Assembly: GCA_041301185.1 (NCBI GenBank)
Contig: JBFYSV010000031.1
Location: forward strand, 1-64,000
Length of the DNA stretch: 64,000 nucleotides
From: JAQBDA01 sp041301185
GTDB taxonomy: Bacteria; Chloroflexota; Anaerolineae; Anaerolineales; UBA4823
Direction of reading: 5' to 3'
Under the pieces are notes generated by a model, which worked only from the letters and a program-made list of their open reading frames with translations, made no database searches and was not told the DNA's origin. The position numbers and the translations under genes were made by a program. Position 1 is the stretch's first letter, and every line of letters starts with the position of its first letter. Shown here piece after piece: positions 17,142-26,089 of the stretch.

Positions 17142-18935
17142 TCAAGCCGCGGGTACCTTCTCAACGATATAACACTCAATATGATCACCTTCAACCCAAT
17201 GATCGAAATTCTTGACTGCTATCCCGCATTCATATCCCTGGCGGACTTCTCGGACATCATCTTGCAAGTGGCGCAAGGATGATACCGACCCTTCATGGAT
17301 CACTTCGCCTGCCCGTTTTACCCTGATCATTGCGTTCCGGCGAATCTCCCCGCTGGTGACATAACAGCCAGCGATATTGCCAGTTTTGGAGATTCGAAAG
17401 ACCACCCGTACATCTGCCTGTCCCAGGATCGTCTCTTTATCAATCGGCTCTAGCATACCGGTTAGGGCTTTCTCAACATCTTCAGTCAACCGGTAGATAA
17501 TTTCATACAGGCGGACTGAAACCCCTTCGGCATCAGCCAGCCGCCGGGCGGCTGAATCTGCCAGAACATTGAAGCCGATTACAACCGCCCTTGAGGCCGC
17601 AGCGAGCATGATATCATTCTCTCCGATATTGCCCGTCTCGGCATACAAGATATTGACTGCGATATCCCCCTTGTTCATTTCATTAAGGGAGGAAATAATT
17701 GGCTCTAAAGATCCCTGCACGTCTGCTTTTACAATCAAGCGCAGTTCTTTAAGATCTCCGGCTTGAAAACGGTCAAATAGCTGCTCAAGGGTAACAGTGG
17801 AGACGTGCTCAGCCTCGGCTTCTTTTTTCTCTGCCATGCGATCCTGCACGATAATACGGGCTTCTTTGTCAGAGTTTACAACCTTGAATATATCCCCAGC
17901 CTGGGGTACATCATTGAGCCCCATAACGGAGACAGGAGTTGACGGCCCTGCTTTTTTTAGCTGCTTACCGCGATAATCAAACATCGCCCGCAGCCGCCCG
18001 TGGGCATTACCAACCACAATCACGTCGCCGACATCCAGAGTCCCATTCTGCACTAATAAAGTTGCCAGAACACCGCGGGCGCGGTCCCGTTCAGCCTCAA
18101 TCACTGTGCCTATCACCCGTCCTTTTGGATTGGCTTGAATTTTCTGGTTATCAGCCACTAATAAGATCGCCTCTAATAGATCATCCAGGCCAATTTTCTT
18201 CTTCGCAGAAATAGGGACGACAATTGTATCCCCGTCCCATTCATCCGGAACCAACCCAATCTCAGCCAGTTGCTGATTGACCTTTCCAGGGTCAGCATTG
18301 GGTTTATCCACTTTATTCATAGCCACGATAATCGGCACTTTTGCTGCCTTAGCATGGGCTGCCGCCTCTCGAGTCTGTGGCATAACTCCATCATCGGCGG
18401 CAACCACCAGGACGACGATATCCGCACCCTGGGCACCTCGCGCACGCATAGCCGTAAATGCCGCATGTCCCGGGGTATCCAGGAATGTAATCGTGCGACC
18501 ATTATGCTCGGTTTGATAAGCACCAATGTGCTGGGTAATTCCACCCGCTTCTCCTTCGACAACATTGGTATGTCGAACAGCGTCCAATAGAGTGGTTTTG
18601 CCATGGTCAACATGACCCAGTATCGTGACAACCGGCGGACGGTTTACGAGTTGACCAGGGTCTTCATCTGCAATCAGGCGCCGCCATAATGGGATCTCGG
18701 TCGCATCCTCTTCAACAGCGGTTTGGGGTGTCTCCAGGGTAGCTTCAAACCCCATCTCCGCTGCAACAACCGCAGCTGTGTCGTAATCGATCAATTGATT
18801 GATATTTGCCATTACCCCATTTGCCATCAAAGTCTTAATCACCTCGATGGGGCTGGCTTTAATCGCTTGAGCTAATTCCCGTACTGTTATACTGGGTGGT
18901 AGTTCGATAACATTTCCATGCCCATTATCGCTCAT
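17142..18935 (-). CDS. infB: Translation initiation factor IF-2, short form
   Basis: The 597-residue GTPase brings initiator tRNA to the 30S subunit. The G motifs are GHVDHGKTTLLDAV, DTPGHAAF and NKVDK. Domains II, III and the C-terminal C1/C2 domains follow. It has one IF2_N-like domain (about 10-65) but lacks the long charged N-terminal region of many IF-2 proteins. AGGAGGTAACC precedes the ATG. A 213-base gap to rnpM contains no gene that I can support; a YlxQ/L7Ae gene found there in other genomes is absent. Confidence 0.96.
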   Translation of the reverse strand: MSDNGHGNVIELPPSITVRELAQAIKASPIEVIKTLMANGVMANINQLIDYDTAAVVAAEMGFEATLETPQTAVEEDATEIPLWRRLIADEDPGQLVNRPPVVTILGHVDHGKTTLLDAVRHTNVVEGEAGGITQHIGAYQTEHNGRTITFLDTPGHAAFTAMRARGAQGADIVVLVVAADDGVMPQTREAAAHAKAAKVPIIVAMNKVDKPNADPGKVNQQLAEIGLVPDEWDGDTIVVPISAKKKIGLDDLLEAILLVADNQKIQANPKGRVIGTVIEAERDRARGVLATLLVQNGTLDVGDVIVVGNAHGRLRAMFDYRGKQLKKAGPSTPVSVMGLNDVPQAGDIFKVVNSDKEARIIVQDRMAEKKEAEAEHVSTVTLEQLFDRFQAGDLKELRLIVKADVQGSLEPIISSLNEMNKGDIAVNILYAETGNIGENDIMLAAASRAVVIGFNVLADSAARRLADAEGVSVRLYEIIYRLTEDVEKALTGMLEPIDKETILGQADVRVVFRISKTGNIAGCYVTSGEIRRNAMIRVKRAGEVIHEGSVSSLRHLQDDVREVRQGYECGIAVKNFDHWVEGDHIECYIVEKVPAA

Positions 18936-19148
18936 TGGTTACCTCCTAGAACTTACTTTATCAATGCAGGTCGTGCTTGTCACTTCATTCGCCCAAATGA
19001 GCGAGACGGGCATTGTTCAACTGGCTGGTTACTTATCTATGCGCACATTACAAACCTCAGTATGTGCCGCAAGCACAACCCACCCGCATTTAATCCTTGA
19101 TCACACATTTCGTATCCAGCAAGATCCGCATTAACTCGGATGATGCGA

Positions 19149-19460
19149 TTAGACACTGCCTTGCTCCTGCCTCAGATCTTCATCCTGCAGTGTCTCTGCA
19201 AACGCTGCCAGACGCTCTTGATCCTCGTCTGTCAGGTCAGTTTTCAGAGCTTTCGCTAGCGGACCCTTCAAACTGCGCTCCCAACAGGAGCGTTGATTAT
19301 GCAGGTACGCTCCCCGTCCCGGCATCTTTCCAGTTGGGTCCACCTGGACACCCTGTTCATTGTGCACAATCCTGATCAGAGATCGTTTTGGCAGGGTTTC
19401 TCGGCATCCAACACAGGTTCGTTGAGGAATATGCTTCCTCCGGACAGGTTTCCTGGCCAT
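19149..19460 (-). CDS. rnpM: YlxR-family protein (RnpM)
   Basis: The 103-residue protein has the family hallmark RTCVGCRETLPKRSLIRIV and the GRGAYLH segment. YlxR has been described as a nucleic-acid-binding partner of RNase P in Firmicutes (RnpM). It almost always lies between nusA and infB, as here, 25 bases after nusA. Confidence 0.9.
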   Translation of the reverse strand: MARKPVRRKHIPQRTCVGCRETLPKRSLIRIVHNEQGVQVDPTGKMPGRGAYLHNQRSCWERSLKGPLAKALKTDLTDEDQERLAAFAETLQDEDLRQEQGSV

Positions 19461-19485
19461 TAAGCAGAGTCTCGCTTATCAAAAT

Positions 19486-21525
19486 CTATATTTCCCAGTT
19501 ATCGCCCCATTCTCCAGGGCCGCCACGCTTGCGTTTCTTCTTGTAAATTACAACATCCTGTTCTGGATCATACTCAACTTCGACGAATTTCTTTTTCTTC
19601 TTCTTCTTCTTCTTGCGTTGTGAATCTTCGTCTTCGTCTTCCTCATCCTCGACGGGCTCTGTAAATTCGAGAGCTTCTGGTCGCAAGGCAAAAATTTCAT
19701 CCAGTGTTGTAGGCTCTTCTTCCTCGCCTTCAACCGCTTCAATCACCCCTTGCGCCTCAAGAGCAGGCTCTACCGCTTCTTCGGGTTTTTCAAGAATTTC
19801 CTCGATTTCCTCGGAAACCAGTTCACCCACGACTGCCTGGGCTTCAGCTGTCTCTTCCGCCAGCACATCTCCCACAGCCACCTCAGCCAAGGCTTCGGCT
19901 TCCATCTCGACCTCGGGCAACTCGACCTCTGCCTCCGCTTCCACCTCCACCGGCTGTGCTTCAGCCATTTCAACAACCTCTGGTTGGACCTCTTCGGCTT
20001 CAGCGACAGGAGCTAGCTCCTGCGGGGCTCCAAACGTCAATCCAGCCAGGGCAGTATCTATATCTTCCATCGTTTTCGGTCCAATACCGCTTAGGCCGAG
20101 AATAGCATCGGAATCCAGCTTCATTTGAAGCATGAGATCTCCAACAGTCGTATAGCCTGCCCCACCCAGCACCGATGTTATCCGAGGTGAAATGCCAAGC
20201 TCTTCCAGGGGTATCCTGTAAGCTTCATCCGGGATTTGTGCCTGGATCACTTTCTGGCGCTCTTCCTCGACCTGCTTCTCTTTCTGTCGCTGCCGGCTGA
20301 GACCTTTTTCTACCCGGTCGACAAACTGGCTCAACAACTGGTATTCCTCTGGCTGAACCGGTCTGCCTTCTGCTTTCTTAGCTAAAATGGCAACAACCTG
20401 GTCTTTGATAGCTGCTTCTTGTTCTGCAATCAGAGCATATTCTGGATCATTTTGTATTTTATACAACGCATCCGAAGCTGCCTCTGGCAGGCTTTTGATG
20501 TCGATCCTCCAGGCTGTCAACTTTGCTGCCAGCCGAGCGTTCTGCCCATCACGTCCAATTGCCAGGCTTAATTGGTCCTCAGGGACAACCACGGTGGCTG
20601 TCTTAGCACCTTTGGAATGCTCATTCAAGTAGACACCAGTTACCCGAGCCGGGCTGAGCGCTTTGGCAATATAGATTGCAGGGTCAGTATTCCACTCGAT
20701 TACATCGATCTTTTCGTCATTTAACTCACGCACGATCGCCTGGATGCGAACGCCACGGATGCCAACACAAGCTCCAACAGGGTCCACTCCCGGTTGAAGA
20801 GCAGCTACCGCTACTTTTGAACGCTGCCCTGGTTCACGCGCGATCGATCGGATCTCTACCATTCCATGGTAAATTTCCGGCACCTCATTTTCCAGCAGGC
20901 GTCGCAGGAAATTACGATGAGCTCGGGAAAGGATGATTTGAGGACCACGGCTGGTGGTCTTTACCTCCAGGAGCAGTGTGCGCACGCGATCATGGACGCG
21001 GAATCGCTCACCAACTACCTGCTGGTTGCGTGGCATCACCCCTTCCGCCTTCATGTCTAAACCGAGCGTAAGCGCCTGGGAATTGACAGCCTGGACGACT
21101 CCGCTGACAATCTCTCCAAGCTGTTTGCTAAAGTGATTCATCTGCGCGTCACGCTCGGCTTCGCGGATACGCTGCTGGATCACCTGGCGGGCAGTCTGGG
21201 CGGCGACTCGACCGAAGTTGCGCGGCGTGGTCTCTACAACCACCATCTCGCCCAGATTCGTCTCCGGGTTGACTTTCCGCGCCTCCTTCAGGGTGACCTC
21301 TGTTCTGGGATCCTGAACAGATTCAACCACCTCTTTCTCAGCAGAGATGGTGACTTTTCCGGTTTCCAGATCGATCGTAGCCTCTACATGCTGGGCATTG
21401 GATGCATTTACCGCCCGGCGGTATGCAGAAACCATGGCTGCCTCGAGAGCTTCAAGGATCACCTCTTTTGGTAGCTTCTTCTCTTCCAGAACTTCATTAA
21501 ACGCAAGAACAAACTCGTTCTTCAT
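19486..21525 (-). CDS. nusA: Transcription factor NusA with long acidic and lysine-rich tail
   Basis: The 679-residue protein binds RNA polymerase and regulates pausing and antitermination. Domains in order are NusA_N (1-130), S1 (about 135-200), two KH domains (about 205-345, with GACVGIRGVRIQAIV), and a helix-hairpin-helix segment near 440-495 (ILGLSGIGPKTMEDID). From about 500 a strongly Glu/Ala/Val-rich stretch follows, then DEEDEDEDS, a run of nine or so lysines, and an RKRGG-type end. The tail adds about 180 residues beyond typical NusA. AGGAG precedes the ATG. It is the first gene of the operon, with no rimP before it. Confidence 0.95.
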   Translation of the reverse strand: MKNEFVLAFNEVLEEKKLPKEVILEALEAAMVSAYRRAVNASNAQHVEATIDLETGKVTISAEKEVVESVQDPRTEVTLKEARKVNPETNLGEMVVVETTPRNFGRVAAQTARQVIQQRIREAERDAQMNHFSKQLGEIVSGVVQAVNSQALTLGLDMKAEGVMPRNQQVVGERFRVHDRVRTLLLEVKTTSRGPQIILSRAHRNFLRRLLENEVPEIYHGMVEIRSIAREPGQRSKVAVAALQPGVDPVGACVGIRGVRIQAIVRELNDEKIDVIEWNTDPAIYIAKALSPARVTGVYLNEHSKGAKTATVVVPEDQLSLAIGRDGQNARLAAKLTAWRIDIKSLPEAASDALYKIQNDPEYALIAEQEAAIKDQVVAILAKKAEGRPVQPEEYQLLSQFVDRVEKGLSRQRQKEKQVEEERQKVIQAQIPDEAYRIPLEELGISPRITSVLGGAGYTTVGDLMLQMKLDSDAILGLSGIGPKTMEDIDTALAGLTFGAPQELAPVAEAEEVQPEVVEMAEAQPVEVEAEAEVELPEVEMEAEALAEVAVGDVLAEETAEAQAVVGELVSEEIEEILEKPEEAVEPALEAQGVIEAVEGEEEEPTTLDEIFALRPEALEFTEPVEDEEDEDEDSQRKKKKKKKKKFVEVEYDPEQDVVIYKKKRKRGGPGEWGDNWEI
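19591..19614 (-). repeat. AAG trinucleotide repeat in nusA
   Basis: Six uninterrupted TTC units on the plus strand (AAG/GAA on the coding strand), flanked by further T-rich codons, encode the poly-lysine run near the NusA C terminus. Slippage would change the lysine number without shifting the frame. Confidence 0.7.
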
Positions 21526-21587
21526 GTCTCCTCGATCTCACTCTGGAGCAAAAATAAAAATATGATTGAACCTTTCAATTATACGAA

Positions 21588-21612
21588 GAAAAGTGGGGGG
21601 TGCCCACTTTTC
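21588..21612 (-). promoter_or_regulatory. Hairpin in the nusA leader
   Basis: A perfect 10-base stem (21588-21597 with 21603-21612) and a five-base loop lie between the nusA promoter and the nusA start. T-rich sequence follows on the minus strand, so it may attenuate transcription into nusA. Confidence 0.5.
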
Positions 21613-21651
21613 ACCAATCCGATATCAATAACGCCAGCTTACCCGATCTAT

Positions 21652-21680
21652 ATTCTAGCATGAAATTATATCGCAGGCAA
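21652..21680 (-). promoter_or_regulatory. Promoter of the nusA operon
   Basis: On the minus strand TTGCCT (21675-21680) and TAGAAT (21652-21657) are 17 bases apart. The predicted start gives a leader of about 120 bases containing the hairpin at 21588-21612. Confidence 0.6.
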
Positions 21681-21700
21681 GGTTTTAAAGCGGAGCCAGA

Positions 21701-22261
21701 TCAATCTAACCAAACACTAACATTCTCTTTTACGCTTATAACCTTTTCCATTCGCCAGGCTGGCTCGATCACCTGTCTCCGATTACCAAATTCATCCAAA
21801 TAGGTCCAACGACCAGGTTCGGCTGATACCACACGATATCCATGGCGCTCATAGAGCTGCCTGGCTTGCTGATTGTCTCTTGCCACGTTCAAGCTCACGA
21901 TGCCATAACCCCGTTGCCTTAAGTCTGCCTCGGCAATCGCCAGCATCTGTGTACCAATACCCTGGCCCCGATAATAGGTTTGCACACGAAAACCATAGAT
22001 ATAGGCACGGTGTGAGCCATCGGCTAGCTCTTCCCTGCCCGAGGTAAGCTGAACAAATAGCTGACCGATCACCCCTATACCTGGCAAATCTGCCAACCAC
22101 ATAATCGCCTCCCCCCGCAAAGAGCTGTGGTAAATATCCTGGTATAGCAAGCGAAAATGGCTATACTCGCCATTCCATTCTAATGCGGGTAAATCGCTCC
22201 TGCTCGCCGTGCGGATCGTTATTTGACCTGCTAAGGGTAAAAGATTATATATTGCTACCAC
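21701..22261 (-). CDS. GNAT-family N-acetyltransferase
   Basis: The 186-residue protein has the acetyl-CoA binding signature GQGIGTQMLAIAE (motif A) and the later LNVARDNQQARQLYERHGY segment (motif B). Both are typical of RimI-like GNAT enzymes. The acceptor is unknown. The GTG start overlaps the stop codon of the CCA-adding enzyme gene (TAGTG), so the two are coupled; it may act on a ribosomal or tRNA-related target, but that is a guess. Confidence 0.83.
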   Translation of the reverse strand: MVAIYNLLPLAGQITIRTASRSDLPALEWNGEYSHFRLLYQDIYHSSLRGEAIMWLADLPGIGVIGQLFVQLTSGREELADGSHRAYIYGFRVQTYYRGQGIGTQMLAIAEADLRQRGYGIVSLNVARDNQQARQLYERHGYRVVSAEPGRWTYLDEFGNRRQVIEPAWRMEKVISVKENVSVWLD

Positions 22262-24936
22262 TAGGATTTTTCCTTCCGGTTACCAACAAGTTTTCCACGA
22301 CTACTGGCAATCAATTGATCTAGCATAACGGTCTCTTGTTCAACGGAGGTAATATCCCCGTCCAGCCAGGCTTCCCGCAACGCTTCCAGGATCCTCCTGT
22401 AAACGGGACCTGGGGGTATTCCCTGGATCTTCAAATCATATCCGCTGATGGTTGGTGAAATGTTCCTCCAAATTTGGACATAGCGTGTGATAATATCTCT
22501 TTGCGCTTGATCTTCGGTAGCATAAAACAAAGCATAAATTCCCAGTGGATGAACATCGCTGATACGAGAGGTAACAACAGAAGGCTTTTCATTCTCAATG
22601 CCTGGCATATTCTGCCAGAGATAAACGGTTGATTGGACCATACGCTTTAATTCTGTTGACAATTTTATGCGCTCGCTGATATTTCTGGCAACACCTGGCG
22701 AGAGACGCACCAGCCAGAGAATGTAAGCAATTTTGATGCGTTCTTCTAGCTCAATTTTCCCAATGAAATCCGTCCAATACATGTCTGGTAGCCCTGATAG
22801 GATATCCTGAAACCGTTTCTCAAGCCACCCGTCCCACACTAGTTCCTTGTGGATAGCAGCCAGGATACCCAACTCCGACATCCTTGCCAGACTGGCGGTG
22901 GCGCGGTTCTCGGCAAGTATAATATTCAGCTCATGCCGAATTCTGTCGCCGGAGACCCGGTCCAGCAATGAAAGGGCTTCGGTCAATAATTCTAACGTAC
23001 GTCCCTCGATCTGAAAACCAAAGCGTTGCTCAAAACGTACTGCTCGCAAGATACGCGTCGGGTCGTCAACAAAGGATATAGAATGCAATACTCGCACCAA
23101 ACCGTGGCGCAGATCAGCTAATCCCCCCCAATAATCATGCAGCTCACCATAATGGTTTCCATCCAGGCGCAAAGCGAGCGTGTTGATTGTAAAATCACGA
23201 CGGTGCAGATCGAGCTTGATACTTCCCCGTTCGACGGTTGGCAAGGCTGTAGGATAAGTATAAAATTCGGTCCGGGCGGAGACCAAATCTAACGTCTCGG
23301 GCAATTCATCCAGGCTGCCCCGTTTGATTACCTTATCAAGGTTCCTCACCTGGAGTTGGGTGTTCATTATCGCCCCAGGACGAAGGATCCATTTTGCTGT
23401 ACCGAACCGAGAATGGCTTGTAACCCTGCCTCCAAACCTGCGTGCCAGGCTCTTAGCCACAGCGATTGCATCCCCTTCAACAACCAGGTCGTAATCCAGG
23501 CTGGGGCGATCCAGTAAAAGATCTCGAACAAACCCTCCCACGATATAGACGGCGGCTTGCTGCTCATGGGCGATCTGAGCAACCACTTTAAGAAAATCTA
23601 CCACTGCTGCTGGTAAAGCTCGCTCGAGCCGGTCTACCAGGCTTTGCCGGCTGGGAATGCGTGCTGTAGGAGATAATGTCTTTAATAAATCTGTTCGGGT
23701 AACAATGCCAATTATCTGACCGGATTCCGGTTGTACAACCGGCACCTGTCCCCAACCGGAATCTGTCATTAATTTCTGCAAATATTCGATCGAGTCGGTT
23801 GGACTGGCGGTATATTCCCCTGCATCCATGACTCTATCAACTGTCGGATTCATTTTATGGGATACTGCCCGATCTACCGCCCGCCTGGTGAGCAGCCCAA
23901 TTACCTTTCCGTCTCGTACCACAGGATATCCTTCGTGCCCGTAACGCTGCATCTGGCGAGCTGCTTCCTCCACCAATGTTATCGGTGAGAGAAGCTGAGG
24001 GCTGCGTGACATAATTTGCGACACAGTAATTGCAGCTCCAACATGGTCTGGCAATAGCTGGATCAGCTCATCATGGATATTTTCTAATTGCCGGTCTTTT
24101 ATCAACGCCGCGGCTGCCCGCTCATGCCCACCACCACCAAAGTTAGCTGCAATCCGGGAGACATCAATATTATCATTGCTCGAACGCGCAATAAGCTGGA
24201 CTCCGCTTCGCGTTAGGACCAATACAAATAACGCATCGGGATCCAGCAGGTCGCGCAGCTTGTGTGCAATTGTGGACAATTCTTCGTCGATCTTGCTGGC
24301 ATCTCCCCTGGCGAGGACAATGTTCTGCCCGTGGATATTATGGAATTCAGCGCTTGCTCGCAGCTGATCGTAGATTTCTTGTTGGTCTTTCGATAATGGG
24401 TGGTTTAAGAAATCTGTTGCAATTTGCAGGCTGGCCCCCTGCTCCAACAAATATCCAGCAGCCCGCAAATCCCGAGCAGTGGTTCGTGAATAGGTAAGCG
24501 AGCCTGTATCTTCATAGATTCCCAATAATAAGAGCGTGCTTTGTACTGTGTTGAGGATAACATCGTGCTCCCGGAGTGTCTCAACAAACATGGTTGTATT
24601 TGCCCCGGTTCCAGACACTGTCAAAATCCAATCGGGAGGTAGATCTTCGCGCAGAGGGTGATGATCAATCACGTGCACCTGGGTTGCAGGATTCATTCCT
24701 TTGACGCTACTTATAGATTGTGTATCGACAAGCTTGACCGAATCCACCGGCTCTCTGGGCAAATCGTCCGCGCTGATGAAAGGCAGATCCATGCCGTACA
24801 ACGTGAGAAAAGCACGCACATTGCGGTTCATCTTGCGAGGCTGGATAGGAATAAAAGTCTCGTCAAGCAAATAAGCGCCTAATTGCGAGGCAACCGCATC
24901 GAAATCAGCCTGTTCGTGCGTCAAAATGATCTTCAT
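22261..24936 (-). CDS. DHH-CBS-nucleotidyltransferase fusion, CCA-adding (or A-adding) type
   Basis: The 891-residue protein has three parts. Residues 1-305 form a DHH/DHHA1 phosphoesterase (HEQADFDAVAS, IDHHP, FGGGGHERAAAA). Residues about 310-430 are a pair of CBS domains. Residues about 450-890 are a class II tRNA nucleotidyltransferase (YIVGGFVRDLLL, DYDLVV, RRDFTINTLAL, DDPTRILRAVRFEQRFGF). The family adds CCA, or just the final A, to tRNA 3' ends. Both tRNA genes in this window lack an encoded CCA, so such an activity is needed. What the DHH and CBS parts do is unclear; 3'-end trimming and adenylate sensing are plausible. Confidence 0.88.
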   Translation of the reverse strand: MKIILTHEQADFDAVASQLGAYLLDETFIPIQPRKMNRNVRAFLTLYGMDLPFISADDLPREPVDSVKLVDTQSISSVKGMNPATQVHVIDHHPLREDLPPDWILTVSGTGANTTMFVETLREHDVILNTVQSTLLLLGIYEDTGSLTYSRTTARDLRAAGYLLEQGASLQIATDFLNHPLSKDQQEIYDQLRASAEFHNIHGQNIVLARGDASKIDEELSTIAHKLRDLLDPDALFVLVLTRSGVQLIARSSNDNIDVSRIAANFGGGGHERAAAALIKDRQLENIHDELIQLLPDHVGAAITVSQIMSRSPQLLSPITLVEEAARQMQRYGHEGYPVVRDGKVIGLLTRRAVDRAVSHKMNPTVDRVMDAGEYTASPTDSIEYLQKLMTDSGWGQVPVVQPESGQIIGIVTRTDLLKTLSPTARIPSRQSLVDRLERALPAAVVDFLKVVAQIAHEQQAAVYIVGGFVRDLLLDRPSLDYDLVVEGDAIAVAKSLARRFGGRVTSHSRFGTAKWILRPGAIMNTQLQVRNLDKVIKRGSLDELPETLDLVSARTEFYTYPTALPTVERGSIKLDLHRRDFTINTLALRLDGNHYGELHDYWGGLADLRHGLVRVLHSISFVDDPTRILRAVRFEQRFGFQIEGRTLELLTEALSLLDRVSGDRIRHELNIILAENRATASLARMSELGILAAIHKELVWDGWLEKRFQDILSGLPDMYWTDFIGKIELEERIKIAYILWLVRLSPGVARNISERIKLSTELKRMVQSTVYLWQNMPGIENEKPSVVTSRISDVHPLGIYALFYATEDQAQRDIITRYVQIWRNISPTISGYDLKIQGIPPGPVYRRILEALREAWLDGDITSVEQETVMLDQLIASSRGKLVGNRKEKS

Positions 24937-24991
24937 AACATGAATATTTTACCTGACACCCTCGATTTCATGGCATAATTACCGTTCAGGA

Positions 24992-25195
24992 ATGGCAACA
25001 ACCGACGGTTTAGACACGCTCTGGGATCAGCTACTCTCGCGGGATATAGCTCGTATCCGGCTGGCATTCTCAGCCCTGAGCCCAGCTGAACAGGCAGCTG
25101 TCAGATCACATTTACAATCCATGGCTACGGAATCCGGGTGGCATGCCGAACAGTCCAGGTCTGCCCAAATTGCCCTCCAGGCGCTGGGAGAATAA
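24992..25195 (+). CDS. Small conserved-looking protein of unknown function
   Basis: The 67-residue protein is helical and rich in Ala, Leu and Ser, with the core FSALSPAEQAAVRSHL and a Trp-His pair. No catalytic motif is visible and I do not assign a family. It is nine bases before the MazG-like gene and starts within the short divergent region opposite the CCA-adding enzyme gene, so it is likely the first gene of a four-gene operon. Confidence 0.6.
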   Translation: MATTDGLDTLWDQLLSRDIARIRLAFSALSPAEQAAVRSHLQSMATESGWHAEQSRSAQIALQALGE

Positions 25196-25204
25196 AAAGA
25201 ATCT

Positions 25205-25501
25205 ATGGATATCAAAGAGCTAACCCAAGCCATGCACAATTTTGTCCAGAGTCAAGGTTGGTATGAGGCTGAAAGCACTAAGCCTCAAACTTTACGTAAT
25301 CTTTCAATTTCGCTCAACCTTGAAGCGTCCGAAGTTCTGGAACATTTTCAATGGAGCGAAAACGTTTTTGTCATCCAGGATCTCTCAGAAGAACTGGCGG
25401 ATGTTGCCTTATACTTGCTACAAATTGCCAGCATCGCAGGGATAGATCTAGAAAAAGCGATCTTAGATAAACTTGATAAGAACTACCAGCGCACCTGGTA
25501 A
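25205..25501 (+). CDS. MazG-like nucleotide pyrophosphohydrolase
   Basis: The 98-residue all-helical protein has the MazG metal site: EASEVLEHFQW followed by EELADVALYLLQIA, giving the E-x3-E plus E-x2-D arrangement. Such enzymes hydrolyse nucleoside triphosphates to monophosphates and are thought to remove damaged nucleotides. The size is that of single-domain MazG-like proteins. It is followed by a LOG-family gene after 26 bases. Confidence 0.85.
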   Translation: MDIKELTQAMHNFVQSQGWYEAESTKPQTLRNLSISLNLEASEVLEHFQWSENVFVIQDLSEELADVALYLLQIASIAGIDLEKAILDKLDKNYQRTW

Positions 25502-25527
25502 CATCCTGATCGTAGCGAGGACTTTTT

Positions 25528-26070
25528 ATGAAGATAACCGTATTCGGTAGCTCGCATCCAAAACCCGGTGACCCTGCCTACGAAGAAGCACTCCAGTTAG
25601 GCAAGCTGCTCGGATCGGATGGTCATACTGTTCTTACTGGGGGGTATATTGGCACAATGGAGGCTGTGTCAAAAGGCGCAGCGTCTGCCGGGGCTCTCGT
25701 GATTGGGGTTACCTGTGACCAGATCGAAGCCTGGCGCCCTGTGCGTCCGAACTCTTGGCTCATGGAGGAAAAACGGTACCCAACCCTTCCCGAACGGGTA
25801 ATTGCCCTGATCGAGGGTTGTGATGCTGCTTTTGGTCTACCCGGCGGACCAGGTACCCTGACAGAAATTGCGATGATGTGGAACCTTCTCCTTACCGATT
25901 CAATAACGCCTCGACCGTTGATCTTGATCGGTTCGGGCTGGTACGATACATTCCAGACTTTACTTTCCCGGCAAGGAGAATTCATACCAGAAAGTCAGAG
26001 AAGATGGCTCAGCTTCGCTCCGGATGTTCAGGCTGGGTATCAGTTATTAAACGGGCTTCGTCAAAGTTAA
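25528..26070 (+). CDS. LOG-family (lysine-decarboxylase-like) nucleotide phosphoribohydrolase
   Basis: The 180-residue protein has a Rossmann-like fold with TGGYIGTMEAVSKGA and the family signature PGGPGTLTE. LOG enzymes release a base from nucleoside 5'-monophosphates. This form resembles the TIGR00725-like subgroup, whose substrate is unsettled. It is preceded by AGGAC and lies between the MazG-like and HEAT-repeat genes in the same operon. Confidence 0.82.
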   Translation: MKITVFGSSHPKPGDPAYEEALQLGKLLGSDGHTVLTGGYIGTMEAVSKGAASAGALVIGVTCDQIEAWRPVRPNSWLMEEKRYPTLPERVIALIEGCDAAFGLPGGPGTLTEIAMMWNLLLTDSITPRPLILIGSGWYDTFQTLLSRQGEFIPESQRRWLSFAPDVQAGYQLLNGLRQS

Positions 26071-26089
26071 TGATCCCTGCGACTCTCGA

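Noticed and set aside
19613..20128. Serine-rich plus-strand frame of 171 codons
   Set aside because: It is the antisense shadow of the Glu-codon-rich NusA tail.
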